From positions 1 to 53,328 of the forward strand of contig VGGV01000017.1 in NCBI GenBank assembly GCA_016868455.1: a stretch of DNA of 53,328 nucleotides, in the 5' to 3' direction. A program made the translations under genes and the position numbers. Below are positions 53,179 to 53,328 of the stretch, piece by piece (the stretch's first letter is position 1; the number at the start of each line of letters is the position of its first letter). Source of the DNA: Bacteroidota bacterium (GTDB taxonomy: Bacteria; Bacteroidota; Bacteroidia; Chitinophagales; Chitinophagaceae). The notes under the pieces were generated by a model. The model had not been told where the DNA came from. It worked only from the letters and a program-made list of their open reading frames with translations, and ran no database searches.

Positions 53179-53328
53179 GTCGGGTGGATCCCGCTTCGCA
53201 GCGGGACGACCACTTTTCTTTGTCGGGTGGATCCCGCTTCGCAACGGGACGACCACTTTTCTTTGTCGGGTGGATCCCGCTTCGCAACGGGACGACCACT
53301 TTTCTTTGTCGGGTGGATCCCGCTTCGC
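53179..53328. repeat. 43-bp tandem repeat running off the right edge
   Basis: Units beginning GTCGGGTGGATCCCGC start at 53179, 53222, 53265 and 53308. The first three are complete and nearly identical (one has GCAGCGG instead of GCAACGG); the fourth is cut. Each carries the inverted pair TCCCG/CGGGA around CTTCGCAA or CTTCGCAG, and the outer pair GTCG/CGAC. It is a minisatellite-like array in noncoding DNA after tRNA-Pro. Confidence 0.95.

Noticed and set aside
53179-53328. CRISPR array
   Set aside because: The units are contiguous and nearly identical along their full 43 bp with no variable spacers, and there are no cas genes.

Overview
The window is chromosomal DNA from a member of the Bacteroidota, most likely Chitinophagaceae or a close relative (lineage is inferred, not proven). 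The sequence shows proteins with type IX secretion (T9SS) sorting tails of both type A and type B, a DUF3276/PUR-type nucleic-acid-binding protein, futalosine-pathway MqnE, LytS/LytTR-type two-component signalling, promoters of the Bacteroidota form TTG-N19-21-TAnnTTTG, and starts without Shine-Dalgarno sequences. Two tRNA genes are present (Ser-TGA, Pro-CGG). There is no rRNA, CRISPR array, integrase or intact insertion sequence.

Layout. 1-12189: core genes: mqnE (cut by the window edge), a nucleoside-type MFS transporter, trxA, dnaE behind a beta-propeller lipoprotein, an NlpC/P60 lipoprotein, a polysaccharide flippase and an M1 peptidase. 12224-16632: a peptide-binding lipoprotein broken by frameshifts, a secreted protein broken by a stop, a short degenerate repeat, msrA, a 5' stub of a mutS2-like gene and tRNA-Ser. 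16710-27545: an MdlA-like ABC half-transporter, the PUR protein, a large T9SS cargo protein, ltaE-pgi and a LytS/LytTR pair. 27702-28755: an AT-rich foreign-looking ORF butted against the 3' remnant of an outer-membrane beta-barrel gene. 28845-32406: YajQ, ribosomal protein L31B, two secreted unknowns and pdxJ. 32483-45162: a stretch rich in broken genes, interleaved with an intact M48 peptidase, YbjQ, a thioredoxin-fold protein, small conserved proteins and lepA. 45207-52967: an intact leftward surface-sugar operon: a dihydroorotase-like protein, DUF4199, two glycosyltransferases, HddA, GmhA and an HddC-GmhB fusion. The right end holds tRNA-Pro and a 43-bp tandem repeat running off the edge.

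How the genes work together. GmhA, HddA and the fused GmhB/HddC should convert sedoheptulose 7-phosphate to GDP-D-glycero-alpha-D-manno-heptose. The adjacent glycosyltransferases probably use it in a surface glycan. The neighbouring Wzm/Wzt-type ABC exporter is broken in both subunits, so export would depend on another route, for example the Wzx-like flippase at 8879.

The main observation is that at least eleven accessory genes carry stops, frameshifts or truncations, while all long housekeeping genes (dnaE, lepA, pgi, pyrC-like and others, about 30 kb) are clean. This favours real, recent gene decay over random assembly error, although several frameshifts sit in homopolymers and need read-level confirmation. 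I did not find a convincing new multi-gene system. The best candidates for follow-up are the AT-rich ORF junction, the dihydroorotase-like protein without metal ligands, and the repeat elements.
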